From: Thermoleophilia bacterium
GTDB taxonomy: Bacteria > Actinomycetota > Thermoleophilia > RBG-16-64-13
Assembly (NCBI GenBank): GCA_027493445.1
Contig: JAOSKU010000001.1
Span: forward strand, 3,182,822 to 3,246,821
Direction of reading: 5' to 3'
Length of the DNA: 64,000 nt
Shown: positions 9,087-18,497 of the stretch, in pieces
How positions within the stretch are numbered: position 1 is the stretch's first letter
Layout of the letters: each line of letters starts with the position of its first letter
Translations under genes and position numbers: made by a program
Notes under the pieces: model-generated
What the model saw: the letters and a program-made list of their open reading frames with translations, nothing else
What the model was told of the DNA's origin: nothing
Database searches by the model: none

Positions 9087-11354
9087 TTAGTCTGCGATCA
9101 CTCTTGCGAGCTCGGAGCGGCTGATCCACATGTTGAGCAGGGTGCCGTTCGTGAACGCGCTGAAATTGAGCTTGCCGTAGCTCAGCGACGCGGCCGTGGG
9201 TCCGTTGACATCCGTTTGTTGTTCGGCCGACATTGTGTCGGCGAGCGGCCGCATGGCGTGCCTTCCGCTTGGTGTGGCCCACGTCATCTCGCCAAATCCG
9301 ACATTGGCCTGGACCATCTGAACGGCGGGATCGGAATAGTTGCCCCGATAGCAACGCTGCGCGCGCACCTCATCAGCGAAGAACTGGAACACCTCGGCGG
9401 CGATGTCGTCCACGTAGTCGTCGTTGTTGCCATATTTCGGGGCGTCGCGCAGTTTGAGTCTCAGTTCTTCGTGTCCGTTGAAATCAGCGTCGAGGGCGGT
9501 ACACAGCTCGTCCATGGTGACTGTGCGGTCCTCGTACACCAGCTTCTTGACAGCGGCCATAGAGTTGGCCATGTCGGCCAAGCCGACGCATTGGATCGTG
9601 GGTCCCACGTTGCAGACGGCGCTGCCGGCTGCGACGTCTACCCCCTTCTCGATGCAGCCCCGGCTCAAGGCAGTGAATAGGGGGATCTGATGCTGCTCCG
9701 TGATGATCTTCTCGGCCACGATCATGTGGGCATGCAGCTCGCGGATCGCATGCTCCAATTGTGTCAGCACCGCGTCATGAAAGTCGCCGTAGGTGGCAAA
9801 GTTTCGCGGGTCGCCGGTCTGCGGCCCCGCGACTTCGCCTGGGCCCCATCCTGGTAGTCCGGCCGGCTTCACTCCGTTGTTGAGGGCCAGGCTGACCACC
9901 GCACCCAGGTTGACGATGCCAGAGTCGGTGTGGCCGTATTGCAGGCCGGCCACCCCTGGTTCCACGCATCCGATGGGGGAGCCCAGCTCAAGAATCTGTT
10001 CGCGCGTGTACGGACTCTTCCCGTTCAGTCCGGCACCACGGTACTCGAGCATACGGGAGTAGGTCTCGACGTCGAAGTAGGAAGGGTGGCCCATTCCCTC
10101 GACGCTCAGCTTCGCCGCTTCCAGTAGCAGTTCGTCAGGGGTCTTTTGGTGAAGATAGAGGGAAACGGTGGGCCCGGTGGTACGCACGTGCCGCATCGCG
10201 CGGAGGCAGAGGTAGGAGAGTTCGTTCGAGGCGTCCCGGCCAAGCTTGGTGAGCCCGCCGACGCCCAAGTGGGGGAAGCGGTAGTAGCCTCCGAAGTAAT
10301 ACGCGAGCTGAGAGGACTGGAACCACGGAATGTTCGTGGTCTTTATGTACATCTCCTCGATCAATTCCATCGCCTTCTCAGGCGTCAGGCGCCCTTCCGC
10401 GATGTCTCGCTCATAATACGGGTACATGTACTGATCGAAGCGCCCGAAGGTGAGACTCGGGCCGGCGCCTTCGATGCTGAGCAACATCTCTGTGAGCCAC
10501 ACCGTCTGGATGGCCTCACGGAAGGTGCGGGCAGGGTTCCACGGGACCCGATCCATCACCTCGGCCATCTCTAGGAGTTCAGCCTGACGTTCGGGCCCCG
10601 TCTCCGTCTCGGCCAATCGGCGCGCCTCCGCAGCGTACCGGCCTGCTAGAGTTCGTATCGCTTCGAGGACCTCGAATATTCCGGAGTAGAAGTCTCGCTT
10701 GCCGATGTCGTCTGGATTGGCGGGGTCTACCGCGGCCGCCCGCTCGACCGCCATGTCATAGGTGCCTTTGTACCCCGTCGCGAGCAGATGCCCGTAGTCA
10801 GGGATGAAGTGCGATCCCGCGCTCCCCAAGTAGTTCACGCAGTCGGCGATGCCCGAACTGACCATCTTCAGCGGCTCGAGGACCTGCTTGGCCCAGACCG
10901 CGGTTAGGGTCTTGTCCCGCCAATACGGGATGTGGACGTCGCGCAACTCCTGGAGGTCGTCGTCATCGATCTCGAACGGATCGAATTGCCTCACCCGCAT
11001 CTGGTCCAGGTCGCCCTCGAGCCAGTCGGCATGCATCTCGATGTTGATCTGCTCGCACCGGATGCGGTTGCCTTGCCATCCTGCCAGTTGCTCGTGCTCG
11101 TAGATGACAGGCTCGAGCGTGCGGTAAGTTTCGGCGCAGGCCTTGTAGCGACGGCGAATGTATGGCTCGCCCTCCGTCGCTTGGAACACTCGTGTGAAGC
11201 ACCGTGTGCGATGGATATCGACGCTCGGACGGTTGGAGTGCAGAAGACGATTCAGTTGCTGGATCCTACGGGTGCTCCCGACTTCGGCGGACTTGCCGTC
11301 GCGCCATTCCATCCCGAGTCGACTTCCCACCTCATGTGCTGCGCTTTCCTGCAT
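9087..11354 (-). CDS. Glycyl radical enzyme barrel subunit lacking its glycyl domain (split PFL-like enzyme)
   Basis: Ten-stranded-barrel subunit of about 755 residues. Family motifs include GRFDQYMYPYYERD, the thiyl-radical loop SPIGCVEPG (Cys about residue 463, Glu two residues later) and GNNDDYVD. It stops right after GTLLNMWISRSEL, exactly where a one-chain GRE would continue into the glycyl radical domain; that domain is the next gene. The Cys-Val-Glu arrangement is that of dehydratase/decarboxylase/lyase GREs, not of PFL (Cys-Cys). The chosen ATG at 11354 has AGGAGG eight bases upstream; the ORF extends nine codons further. Substrate unknown: operon partners (CoA-transferase, crotonase) suggest an organic or aromatic acid. 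No microcompartment genes are near. Confidence 0.92.
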   Translation of the reverse strand: MQESAAHEVGSRLGMEWRDGKSAEVGSTRRIQQLNRLLHSNRPSVDIHRTRCFTRVFQATEGEPYIRRRYKACAETYRTLEPVIYEHEQLAGWQGNRIRCEQINIEMHADWLEGDLDQMRVRQFDPFEIDDDDLQELRDVHIPYWRDKTLTAVWAKQVLEPLKMVSSGIADCVNYLGSAGSHFIPDYGHLLATGYKGTYDMAVERAAAVDPANPDDIGKRDFYSGIFEVLEAIRTLAGRYAAEARRLAETETGPERQAELLEMAEVMDRVPWNPARTFREAIQTVWLTEMLLSIEGAGPSLTFGRFDQYMYPYYERDIAEGRLTPEKAMELIEEMYIKTTNIPWFQSSQLAYYFGGYYRFPHLGVGGLTKLGRDASNELSYLCLRAMRHVRTTGPTVSLYLHQKTPDELLLEAAKLSVEGMGHPSYFDVETYSRMLEYRGAGLNGKSPYTREQILELGSPIGCVEPGVAGLQYGHTDSGIVNLGAVVSLALNNGVKPAGLPGWGPGEVAGPQTGDPRNFATYGDFHDAVLTQLEHAIRELHAHMIVAEKIITEQHQIPLFTALSRGCIEKGVDVAAGSAVCNVGPTIQCVGLADMANSMAAVKKLVYEDRTVTMDELCTALDADFNGHEELRLKLRDAPKYGNNDDYVDDIAAEVFQFFADEVRAQRCYRGNYSDPAVQMVQANVGFGEMTWATPSGRHAMRPLADTMSAEQQTDVNGPTAASLSYGKLNFSAFTNGTLLNMWISRSELARVIAD

Positions 11355-11852
11355 CTTCTTCAGGCCTCCTCTTTCAGGCATCAGAGAGCCGGCTAGGGGT
11401 CGAGACCATGGCTAAGCATTCGATTTACCCGAGCTCGTGCGGGAATAGCCTTCCGAGCGAATCTTCGGCATTGGGCGGGCTCTTGGGTGAGATTGCCGAG
11501 GGGCAGCTGCTTGGATCGGCGGTCAGAAATCTCCGATAGGCCCGGATAGCTGCTTCCGTGGAAAGAGCCCACTCGGATCCCATGGCTCGTTGCCCCCAAT
11601 CACCCTATAGGTCGCTTCCTGGGTTTCATCGCCGTGGGCCGGCGGAACGCGACAATGGGCTAGGCTCGCCTTTGGCGATGGTGCCGAGGCGTCGGCTCGA
11701 ACCCTGCGGTCAAGCAGCGTGGATGGTGCTCACTGTACCAGCGTTCCCAGGGTCCAGTCAACCCGGGTGCACATGAGCTACCGGTGGTTGCGCGCGCTGG
11801 GCGACGCTGCTACATTCTGCGAAACAGGCGGAGACTTCGGGTGGTACACCTC
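11355..11852. other. Divergent intergenic region between GRE operon and DUF3870 gene
   Basis: About 500 bases with no convincing gene; the small ORFs here have no Shine-Dalgarno and no recognisable domain. It must hold the promoter of the minus-strand GRE operon and of the rightward DUF3870 gene. A loose inverted repeat TGGT/ACCA lies around 11723-11740. I could not point to a clear -35/-10 pair. Confidence 0.4.
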
Positions 11853-12227
11853 ATGTCGCAGAAGATGCCTCAGGATACAATTCTCGCTGTTGGATACGGC
11901 CTATTGCCTTCGAACACCGCATCGGGTCAGCTCTACCACGTGCTGACGATGGCTGCCGAAATCGACCGCGAGACCCATCACATCCTCGACGCGTCGATCA
12001 CCTTGATCACGAAGACGGCTGGGCGCTGGGTGAGCCAGTCGATGGTAGGGTACGATCTCACCTCAGAGGATGACACGGCGTCGTTCATGCAGCGCGTGGA
12101 CCGCGATTTTCTGGGGAACTCGAGGAAGGCCATTCAGCATGCCTACCGGGACATGGTCCAGCGATACCTGGAGTATCTTGGTCAGAGTGCTGTCGCGCCG
12201 CCAGAGAATCCCCCTTTGAACCCATGA
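11853..12227 (+). CDS. DUF3870 domain protein
   Basis: Small protein of 124 residues (longer if an upstream in-frame Met is used) that resembles the DUF3870 family: an N-terminal LAVGYGLLPSNTASG segment, a central EIDRETHHILDAS acidic strand and a C-terminal helix with SRKAIQHAYRD. The family is short, uncharacterised and often found near catabolic genes. The ATG at 11853 was chosen because the preceding 23 residues are Arg-rich and unlike the family. It is divergent from the split-GRE operon and upstream of the first ABC importer. A strong terminator follows at 12438. I can offer no biochemical function. Confidence 0.7.
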   Translation: MSQKMPQDTILAVGYGLLPSNTASGQLYHVLTMAAEIDRETHHILDASITLITKTAGRWVSQSMVGYDLTSEDDTASFMQRVDRDFLGNSRKAIQHAYRDMVQRYLEYLGQSAVAPPENPPLNP

Positions 12228-12668
12228 GCCGACTGTTGTACACTGGCCGGGCCAGCACCTGATCACGCCGTTGCTCGTGCGAGTTGGTGGAGCGCGGGCG
12301 AGCAAGTGGTCCGGGACTGACACAGACAGATTGACTACATAGATCGGGGTCGTCGACGCCCTAGGCAGGCGGTCCCTGTGCGTGGAGCGCATCCTGCGGC
12401 CTGCTTCCAAGGAACGCATGTAGGATGCGAGTGCAGTCCAGCGCAACCGGGTAGCGGTTGAGGCTGGGCTTTTTCTTTTCTGCGGTAGCTGCGGAAACGC
12501 GGGGAACAGGGCGTCTGAGGCAAGAAGGGGGATAAGGGCCTGAACGATCATGCGTAGGTAGAAAGCCCACGAACCAGTCCATTCATACGCGCTGGTGAAG
12601 TCTGCAGCGCATCACGCCGAACAGTTTGGCCGTCGGGTGCTCAGATACCAAGACAACGGAGGGGGTCC
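12228..12668. other. Intergenic region before first ABC importer
   Basis: Non-coding by eye. It contains the terminator of the DUF3870 gene (12438-12479) and, downstream of it, the leader of the substrate-binding protein, which ends in a strong GGAGG before the ATG at 12669. ORFs on the minus strand here have no family features. Confidence 0.5.
12438..12479 (+). terminator. Rho-independent terminator after DUF3870 gene
   Basis: Stem made of CCAGC and CAACCG on the left pairing with CGGTTG and GCTGG on the right, loop GGTAG, with a one/two-base internal bulge. It is followed by a T-rich run CTTTTTCTTTT. Orientation and T-tract fit termination of rightward transcription from the DUF3870 gene. 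Confidence 0.75.
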
Positions 12669-14094
12669 ATGCCTGAGAAGGGGAACAAGGGAACAGAGAA
12701 TTCCTTGGAGCGGAATCTTATGCAGGAGGAGTTGAGCCGCCGCGCGTTTCTTCGCGAAGGCGGGGAAGGCCGGTCTGGCCGCGGGCGGTTTGCTGAGTTT
12801 TCCAGCGCTGATATCCGCGTGCAGCGGGAGCACAACGACAACCACAGCAGCGACAGAGACCACAGCAATCACCACAGCCACCACCGCAGGCGCCACTACG
12901 GCGACCGCGGCGACTGGCGGCTTGGCTTTTGCGGATATTTTCCCGGGCGGACAGGCTGCCGGTGAGGGCATCGCTTTCCAGGACGGGATGATGCTTGCCA
13001 TGACTGGGCAAGGGTCGTTTTTCGGCAAGGTCATGAGCCGGGGAGCTCAGCTCGCGGCAAAGCAGATCAAGGAGAACGGCGGCCCGGAATTTGTCATCAC
13101 GATCGCTGACCATGAGAGTGGTCTCGTCCCACCCGCCGTCACCGGCGTGCGTCGCCTGATAACGCAAAACAAGATCAAGACACTGCAGACCTCCTACGGT
13201 GCGCCTTCGGAGGCGATCATCCCGCTGGTCCAGGACAACAAAGTCCTCACCTTCAACGGTGGCGGATCGAGCCCAGGCCAGCTCTCCAAGGACTACCTGT
13301 GGATGACGCGGATGCTGTTCGCTTACGACCCCACGGACGGGGCCCTGACCTGGCTCGCGAAGAACCAACCCAATGTCAAGAAGCTGGCGGTTGTCGGCAC
13401 CAACGAGAACGGCGTCGAGGTGTGGAAGGAGAAGGCGCCACGGATCTGGCCGCAACTCAGCGGCGGCTCCATCGTGGCGACCGAGATCCACGACGTGGGC
13501 GCGACGGACTTTGCCGCCGTCATCGCCCGCGTCAAGGCCGCGGGGGCCGACGCAGTATTCACCGTCTCCTTCGGTGACGATCTCGGCTATATGGTCAAGC
13601 AGTTCCGCGAGGCCAACTACGAGGGTCCGATAGTGGGGATCGAGTTCACCGACCAGGCGGCCAAGGTGGCGGGAGCCACCTACGACACGTACGTCTTTGC
13701 CACCGACTACTTCGATGTCGAGTCGAAGAACCCGTTCACCGCTCAGTTCGTCGAAGCCCATATCGCCGAGTATGGCGAGCCGCCGGAGTACTACGGCTCG
13801 AACTACTACGAGCAGGTTTTCGTGATCTGGGAACTCATGAGGCGCGTTATTGCCAACGGTGGGGATCCGCAGGATTCGGCCCAGCTTCAGCAAGCGCTCA
13901 TCGACAAGCCAGAGTTCTACTCCGTGTACGGTGGTGACGAGGGCACGGTGGGCACGATGTCCTTCGACCTCAACGATCACAGCATCTCCAAGCCGATGGG
14001 CGTTTTCGGCGTGAAGGGCGGGAAACCGTACCTTCTTGCACCCATCAAGAAGGTATCGGCGAGCGACGATCCGGCAAGTGCACTGCTTGGATAG
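12669..14094 (+). CDS. ABC importer substrate-binding lipoprotein (Leu/Ile/Val-type), frameshift in Tat signal
   Basis: Periplasmic-binding protein of the LivJ/Peripla_BP_6 family, about 474 residues after repair. The ATG at 12669 has GGAGG upstream and encodes a Tat motif SRRAFLR near residue 22. The hydrophobic stretch and lipobox (LISAC, then SGSTTTTT) are in the +1 frame from about 12760, so one extra base separates the twin-arginine motif from the rest. Without it the export signal would be continuous. After the lipobox comes a Thr/Ala-rich linker of some 30 residues and then the two-lobed binding domain. If translation starts instead at 12790 the signal is lost. Heads an importer operon with LivH, LivM-G and LivF; a stem-loop separates it from LivH. 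Ligand unknown. Confidence 0.85.
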
Positions 14095-14151
14095 TCTCGG
14101 CGACCACATGATTCTGGCAGTCGAAGGAGCCGCGTGAGCTTCAATCGTTGG

Positions 14152-14182
14152 AGCCTCCCGGACTCTTGAAGTCCGGGAGGCT
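14152..14182 (+). terminator. Perfect stem-loop between SBP and LivH genes
   Basis: Thirteen-base perfect inverted repeat (AGCCTCCCGGACT / AGTCCGGGAGGCT) with loop CTTGA, 57 bases after the binding-protein stop. No T-tract, so partial termination or protection of the upstream mRNA end is more likely than full termination. This is a usual way to make binding protein in excess over the permease. A similar hairpin sits at the same place in the third importer. Confidence 0.65.
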
Positions 14183-14369
14183 TCGGATTGGTTGGAGTGG
14201 GCCCCGCCGCGCGTCATAATGGGTCCTGCGGAGAACCCCCCGGGCTGCTTTCATTCCTATGAGCGCGGAACCGTCAAGCGAATCGTTCAGGAGTGCAAAT
14301 GACACCTGCTGCTTGTAGCAGCTGCAGTAGACAGGGTCGTAGCCGTCAGCCATCGACCCTGCGGGCGGA

Positions 14370-15249
14370 GTGATGTTTAGCTTCCAGCTGTTCAGTCAAT
14401 TGCTCGTCTCCGGCATAGTCATAGGGAGTAGCTACGCCCTACTATCGGTGAGTTTTGGAGTGATATACGCTACTACGCGCATATTCCACTTCGCTCACGC
14501 TATCGCTTACACAGTCGCGTCATACGCCTCGGTCACGGCTCTAGCCAAAGCGGGTCTTCCATTGTGGCTGGCGCTCATGGTTGGTCTAGTGGTCGCTGTA
14601 GCCTTGGGTATCTTGATCGAACTGGCAGCGTATCGACCCATGCGTCGCCGAGGGGCGAGTACCTTGGCCCTCTTTCTCACCTCGCTTGGCCTTACGATCG
14701 CGGGGTCTAATCTCATCCAGATAGTCTTCGGCCCCGAGAACAAACCGCTCCCAGGCTTTCCGATGAAGACCTTCGCTGTGGGAGCGGTGACGTTCACCAA
14801 TCTGCACCTGCTCACAGTCATCGTGAGTTGGGTTTGCATATTCGGCGTGGTGGTCTTCCTGAAGAAGACCAAGTACGGGAAAGCGACACGCGCGGCCCAA
14901 TCCAATCAGCAGATGGCCATGGCTGTGGGCATAGAAATGGATGGCGTAAGCCTTCTGGTCTTCATGCTGGGATCGGTACTCGTGGGCGTGTCGGCCCTGC
15001 TGTTCACGCTGGGTGGGGTTGCCTCCCCGAACATGGGACTTTCTCCGATCCTCATCGGGTTCATCGGCGTGTTCTTGGGGGATCGGGAGCGTTTCCGGCG
15101 CAGCGCTCGGCGGCTTCGTGCTCGGTCTGGCTACCTCGTTGTCCGGTCTGTGGCTGAGTGGTGACTACTCTCCTGTCGTCGTTTTCGGACTTATGTTCGT
15201 GCTCATCATTGTGAGGCCTCAAGGGCTTCTGGGAAAAGCCGCGGCTTAA
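14370..15249 (+). CDS. LivH-type ABC permease, frameshifted near C-terminus
   Basis: Branched-chain-type permease with about eight membrane segments, around 293 residues after repair. The N-terminal 237 residues read in one frame. At a GGGGG run near 15078 the frame must change for the conserved permease end, GIGSVSGAALGGFVLGLATSL then IIVRPQGL, to be read. One extra G (or two missing) explains it. Uncorrected, the protein would end at 15164 with a foreign tail and lose its last two helices. It is followed 10 bases later by the LivM-G fusion, so the operon context is intact. A homopolymer sequencing error is the simplest explanation. Confidence 0.85.
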
Positions 15250-15259
15250 GGGAGCTGTC

Positions 15260-17068
15260 TTGGACTACCTGGCCGATGTCGGCATTACGATTCTGATCTA
15301 TATCATTCTGGGCGTGTCGCTTAACCTGCTCCTCGGGTATGCGGGACAAGTCTCGATGGCCCATGCGGTGTTCTACGGAATAGGAGCCTACACCGCCGGT
15401 CTGCTCACCCTGCCGGTGCTCGAGGCGGCGGAGGGCGCCGCTGCACGCGGAGTGACATCTGGGCTGGGATGGAACTGGCTCCCGGCCCTGCTGATCGCGG
15501 TGGCGGTACCGCTTGTGTTCGCATTCATCATAGCCATCCCAGCTGTGGTCAGCGTCACGGGGGAGTACTTGATTCTGCTTACTCTCGCGTTCCAGGTGGT
15601 CGTGAACCAGCTCATGAACTCGTTGACGACCGTGACCGGCGGTCCCTACGGTCTCACGCCGATCCCTCCCTTCAGCCTGTTCGGGCACGAGTTGAGCAGT
15701 CCACCGCAGGCGCTGGGTTTTTTCGTGGTAGCGGCACTTCTAGCCGTGTTCGTCACTTGGCGCATTGGTGAATCACCGTTCGGGCGGTTGCTGAAGGGGA
15801 TACGAGAAGACGAGATCGCGGTGAGGGCGCTGGGCAAGAACACCCTCATCGTCAAGGTGACTGTCTTCGGCGTCGCCGCCGCCATCGCGGGTATGGCGGG
15901 CGCCCTGGCGAGCTACTACTACCAGTTCATCGCACCGGGAAACTACAGCTTGGATCTGTCGATCTTCGTTGTTGCTGTGGTCGTCCTCGGCGGGGCAGGC
16001 AATCTCATAGGTACGATTCTCGGGGCAATCGTGCTCGGATCGTTGACGCCGCTGCTGCAGAACATAGCGTGGATCGGATCCTCGAACAGTATCCCGTGGC
16101 AGGGAGTGATCTATGGCGTCGGCCTTGTGATCATCATGCGGTTCAGACCGCAGGGAATCCTCCCGGAGGGCCTGTCGCCTCGTTGGTTCAAACATGCAGC
16201 TCGCTCTGCGAGCGCGGAACTGACCGGAGCCGCGCCTGGCTCATGGTCCCTGGGGGTTGACTACCCGGACAGTGCAGAAACGTGTGCGTCGGGGGACGAA
16301 GGGGACGAAGGCGAGGACGTTGTCAGGATCTCGGGACTGGCCCGCAACTTTGGAGGGCTTCGGGCTGTCGATGGGGTAGACATGGCTTTGCGTCGAGGTC
16401 GGATAACGGCGCTGATAGGACCAAACGGCGCGGGTAAGACCACCATATTCAACATGGTCACGGGCGAGCTCAAGCCCGATTCGGGGCAGGTCTGGTTTCG
16501 GGGAACCGACGTGGTTGGAGAGAAGCCGCATAAGCTCGCCCGATTTGGCATCGTGCGCTCCTTCCAGGATGTGCGGGTCTTTCAGCAGTTGTCCGCCCTG
16601 GAGAACGTCGCCATGGCAGTTCCCGGCCAGCCAGGCGAGAATCTTGTGCGACTTGGGCTCCAGCCAAGGCGCACTCGACGGGCCGAGAGAGAGACTCGCG
16701 CCAAAGCTCATGCCTACCTGGATTTCGTGGGGATGTCAGAGAAAGCGGACGAGTTGGTGGTCAACCTGTCCTTCGGAGAGCAGAAGCTCGTGGCCATCGC
16801 GCGCCTGCTGGCGACGGAAGGCGATGTCCTTCTGCTCGACGAACCCACGTCGGGTATCGATGCCAACTCCGTTAACCAGGTGATCGACTTGATCTTACGT
16901 CTGTGTCGTTTCGGCAAGACCGTGTGCATAGTTGAGCACAGCGTCCACGTGGTAGACAAGCTGGCCGACCATGTCTATTTCCTCGACCACGGAGCAGTGA
17001 TCGAGGAGGGGACGATGAAAGATCTGACCAGCCGTCCTCATCTCGTGGAGGTGTATTTTGGCACCTGA
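15260..17068 (+). CDS. LivM-LivG fusion: ABC permease fused to ATPase
   Basis: One 602-residue protein joining a LivM-like permease (residues 1 to about 310, eight or so membrane helices) to a LivG-like ATPase (from about 355). The ATPase has Walker A GPNGAGKTT, signature LSFGEQ and Walker B VLLLDEPTSGID. TTG start with GGAG upstream, ten bases after LivH. Such fusions occur in several actinobacterial importers. It pairs with LivH in the membrane and with LivF as second ATPase. The linker (residues 310-355) is Ser/Ala/Glu rich. Confidence 0.9.
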   Translation: MDYLADVGITILIYIILGVSLNLLLGYAGQVSMAHAVFYGIGAYTAGLLTLPVLEAAEGAAARGVTSGLGWNWLPALLIAVAVPLVFAFIIAIPAVVSVTGEYLILLTLAFQVVVNQLMNSLTTVTGGPYGLTPIPPFSLFGHELSSPPQALGFFVVAALLAVFVTWRIGESPFGRLLKGIREDEIAVRALGKNTLIVKVTVFGVAAAIAGMAGALASYYYQFIAPGNYSLDLSIFVVAVVVLGGAGNLIGTILGAIVLGSLTPLLQNIAWIGSSNSIPWQGVIYGVGLVIIMRFRPQGILPEGLSPRWFKHAARSASAELTGAAPGSWSLGVDYPDSAETCASGDEGDEGEDVVRISGLARNFGGLRAVDGVDMALRRGRITALIGPNGAGKTTIFNMVTGELKPDSGQVWFRGTDVVGEKPHKLARFGIVRSFQDVRVFQQLSALENVAMAVPGQPGENLVRLGLQPRRTRRAERETRAKAHAYLDFVGMSEKADELVVNLSFGEQKLVAIARLLATEGDVLLLDEPTSGIDANSVNQVIDLILRLCRFGKTVCIVEHSVHVVDKLADHVYFLDHGAVIEEGTMKDLTSRPHLVEVYFGT

Positions 17069-17807
17069 GATGCTCCACCCCGACTCGGCTCCATCCCAGG
17101 ACGCTGCCCTTCTGTCAGTTCGCAACCTGACAGCCGGGTACGGAAAGCGTGAGGCGATATCGGATGTCACCCTTCATGTCGGCCGGGGGGAGATCGTGTC
17201 CCTTCTGGGGCACAACGGAGCCGGCAAGACCACATTGTTGAAGTCCCTGTTCGGGCTGTTGAAAGCGACGAGTGGGGAGGTCGAGTTCGACGGTCGAGCG
17301 TGCGCCGGGCGATCACATTCGCAGAACGTCAGGGCGGGCATGTCGTTCACTCCCGCCGAAGCGGCCGTCTTCCCCGACCTTTCGGTGACCGACAACCTCG
17401 ACTTGGGAGCCTTCACGATCACGGACTCAGCCGTGCGCAAGGACAGGCTCGATAAGGTGCTCGCCACCTTTCCCCTCTTGCGGGAACGGCAGCAGCAGTT
17501 GGCGGGGACGCTGAGCGGCGGGGAGCAACGGATGCTCTCCATCGGCATCGCTCTCATGTCGGGGCCTCGGCTCATGCTCTTGGACGAGCCATCCCTGGGG
17601 TTGACCCCGGCTCTTGCTCAGCGGGTGCTCGAGCGGATCCGGGAGCTTGCCCTCTTCGACGGGGTCTCCGTACTGGTCGTGGAGCAGAGCGTCAGGGTCG
17701 CCTTGCGGGTTAGTGATCGGGCGTACTTTCTGCGAACGGGAAAGATCATCCTGGAAGAGCCCGCAGAAGTAGCGCTCTCTCGTGGCCACTGGTGGGATCT
17801 CTTCTGA
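17058..17807 (+). CDS. LivF-type ABC ATPase
   Basis: ATPase of 249 residues with Walker A GHNGAGKTT, signature LSGGEQ and Walker B LMLLDEPSLGL. The GLTP motif after Walker B is typical of LivF. TTG start at 17058 overlaps the end of the LivM-G gene and has GGAGG six bases upstream. The first 15 residues are an unstructured extension before the ATPase fold. Last gene of the first importer operon. Confidence 0.9.
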   Translation: MAPEMLHPDSAPSQDAALLSVRNLTAGYGKREAISDVTLHVGRGEIVSLLGHNGAGKTTLLKSLFGLLKATSGEVEFDGRACAGRSHSQNVRAGMSFTPAEAAVFPDLSVTDNLDLGAFTITDSAVRKDRLDKVLATFPLLRERQQQLAGTLSGGEQRMLSIGIALMSGPRLMLLDEPSLGLTPALAQRVLERIRELALFDGVSVLVVEQSVRVALRVSDRAYFLRTGKIILEEPAEVALSRGHWWDLF

Positions 17808-18497
17808 GAAATATGGCCCCTTGGTGTCTGGGCTGGCGGGGGGCTCGCGGCACCACCATCCAGGGGTGGACCGATCGGAAGCTACCCTAAAGAGCTGCAA
17901 CGGTCGCTTCCGGCCATCCTAGTTGCGGCGACGTAGAGTAGCTGCTAGTCACACTGTGCTCTGCTTCTACCCATCACCCCGGGCTTGAGCATGTGTTCAT
18001 GTCGGAAACCAGCCAACACGATTGCCCGACGGGTCCGGCTGGGAGAAGGTGAGCCCTTCCTTCGAGAAGCCGGTTTTCCCTCCAGCGCCCGCGACAAAGA
18101 ATCAGCGGGGTTACCTTTGCGAGGAAGCGAACCGAGATCGAGGGAGCGACGAATACGTCCTTCGCTGACCGACTTGTTGTCGCGTGCCCCGACCCTACAA
18201 GCACCTTCTGATGAAAGCTGTCCGTGAGGCTGGTCATCCACCAACTTTGGGCGGGCTGGAATTCGCGCAGGAGTTGGTCGACGCCATGGACTTGTACCGT
18301 GCCAGCAAGAATGACCACTCCCTCGGGGCCTTCGTCAATGACTTGAGGGGAAAACTTCGTCTGGCCAGCCACTAGCCGGAAGGGGTGACCCTATCTGGGC
18401 CCGGAACACCGGAGTCGCGGTGTCGGCAAAGGAAGCCACGGGCTCCGGACGCGACAACGGGCGGATCAACGTGGCTCCGTCGGCCCCCCGGCCTTGC
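17808..18497. other. Intergenic region, possible gene remnant
   Basis: About 690 bases between the end of the first importer and the convergent aminomutase-like gene. Neither strand gives a recognisable domain. The best candidate is a short plus-strand frame at 18211-18375 (listed separately). Compared with neighbouring genes the stop-codon density is higher, so this looks like non-coding or decayed sequence. Confidence 0.4.
18211..18375 (+). CDS. Doubtful small ORF or C-terminal gene remnant
   Basis: Encodes 54 residues with a helical C-terminal part (EFAQELVDAMDLYRASKND). Codon use is similar to the neighbours, but there is no Shine-Dalgarno and I recognise no family. It may be the surviving end of a decayed gene or chance. 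No function proposed. Confidence 0.2.
   Translation: MKAVREAGHPPTLGGLEFAQELVDAMDLYRASKNDHSLGAFVNDLRGKLRLASH

Noticed and set aside
12820-12920. Tandem repeat of ACC/ACA/GCC triplets as a variable repeat locus
   Set aside because: It encodes the Thr/Ala-rich linker after a lipobox, as in the two other binding proteins. The units are irregular.
14440-14490. Further copy of the ATGYRATATAC motif near GTGATATACGC
   Set aside because: It lies inside the LivH coding region, lacks the leading ATG match and has no promoter context.
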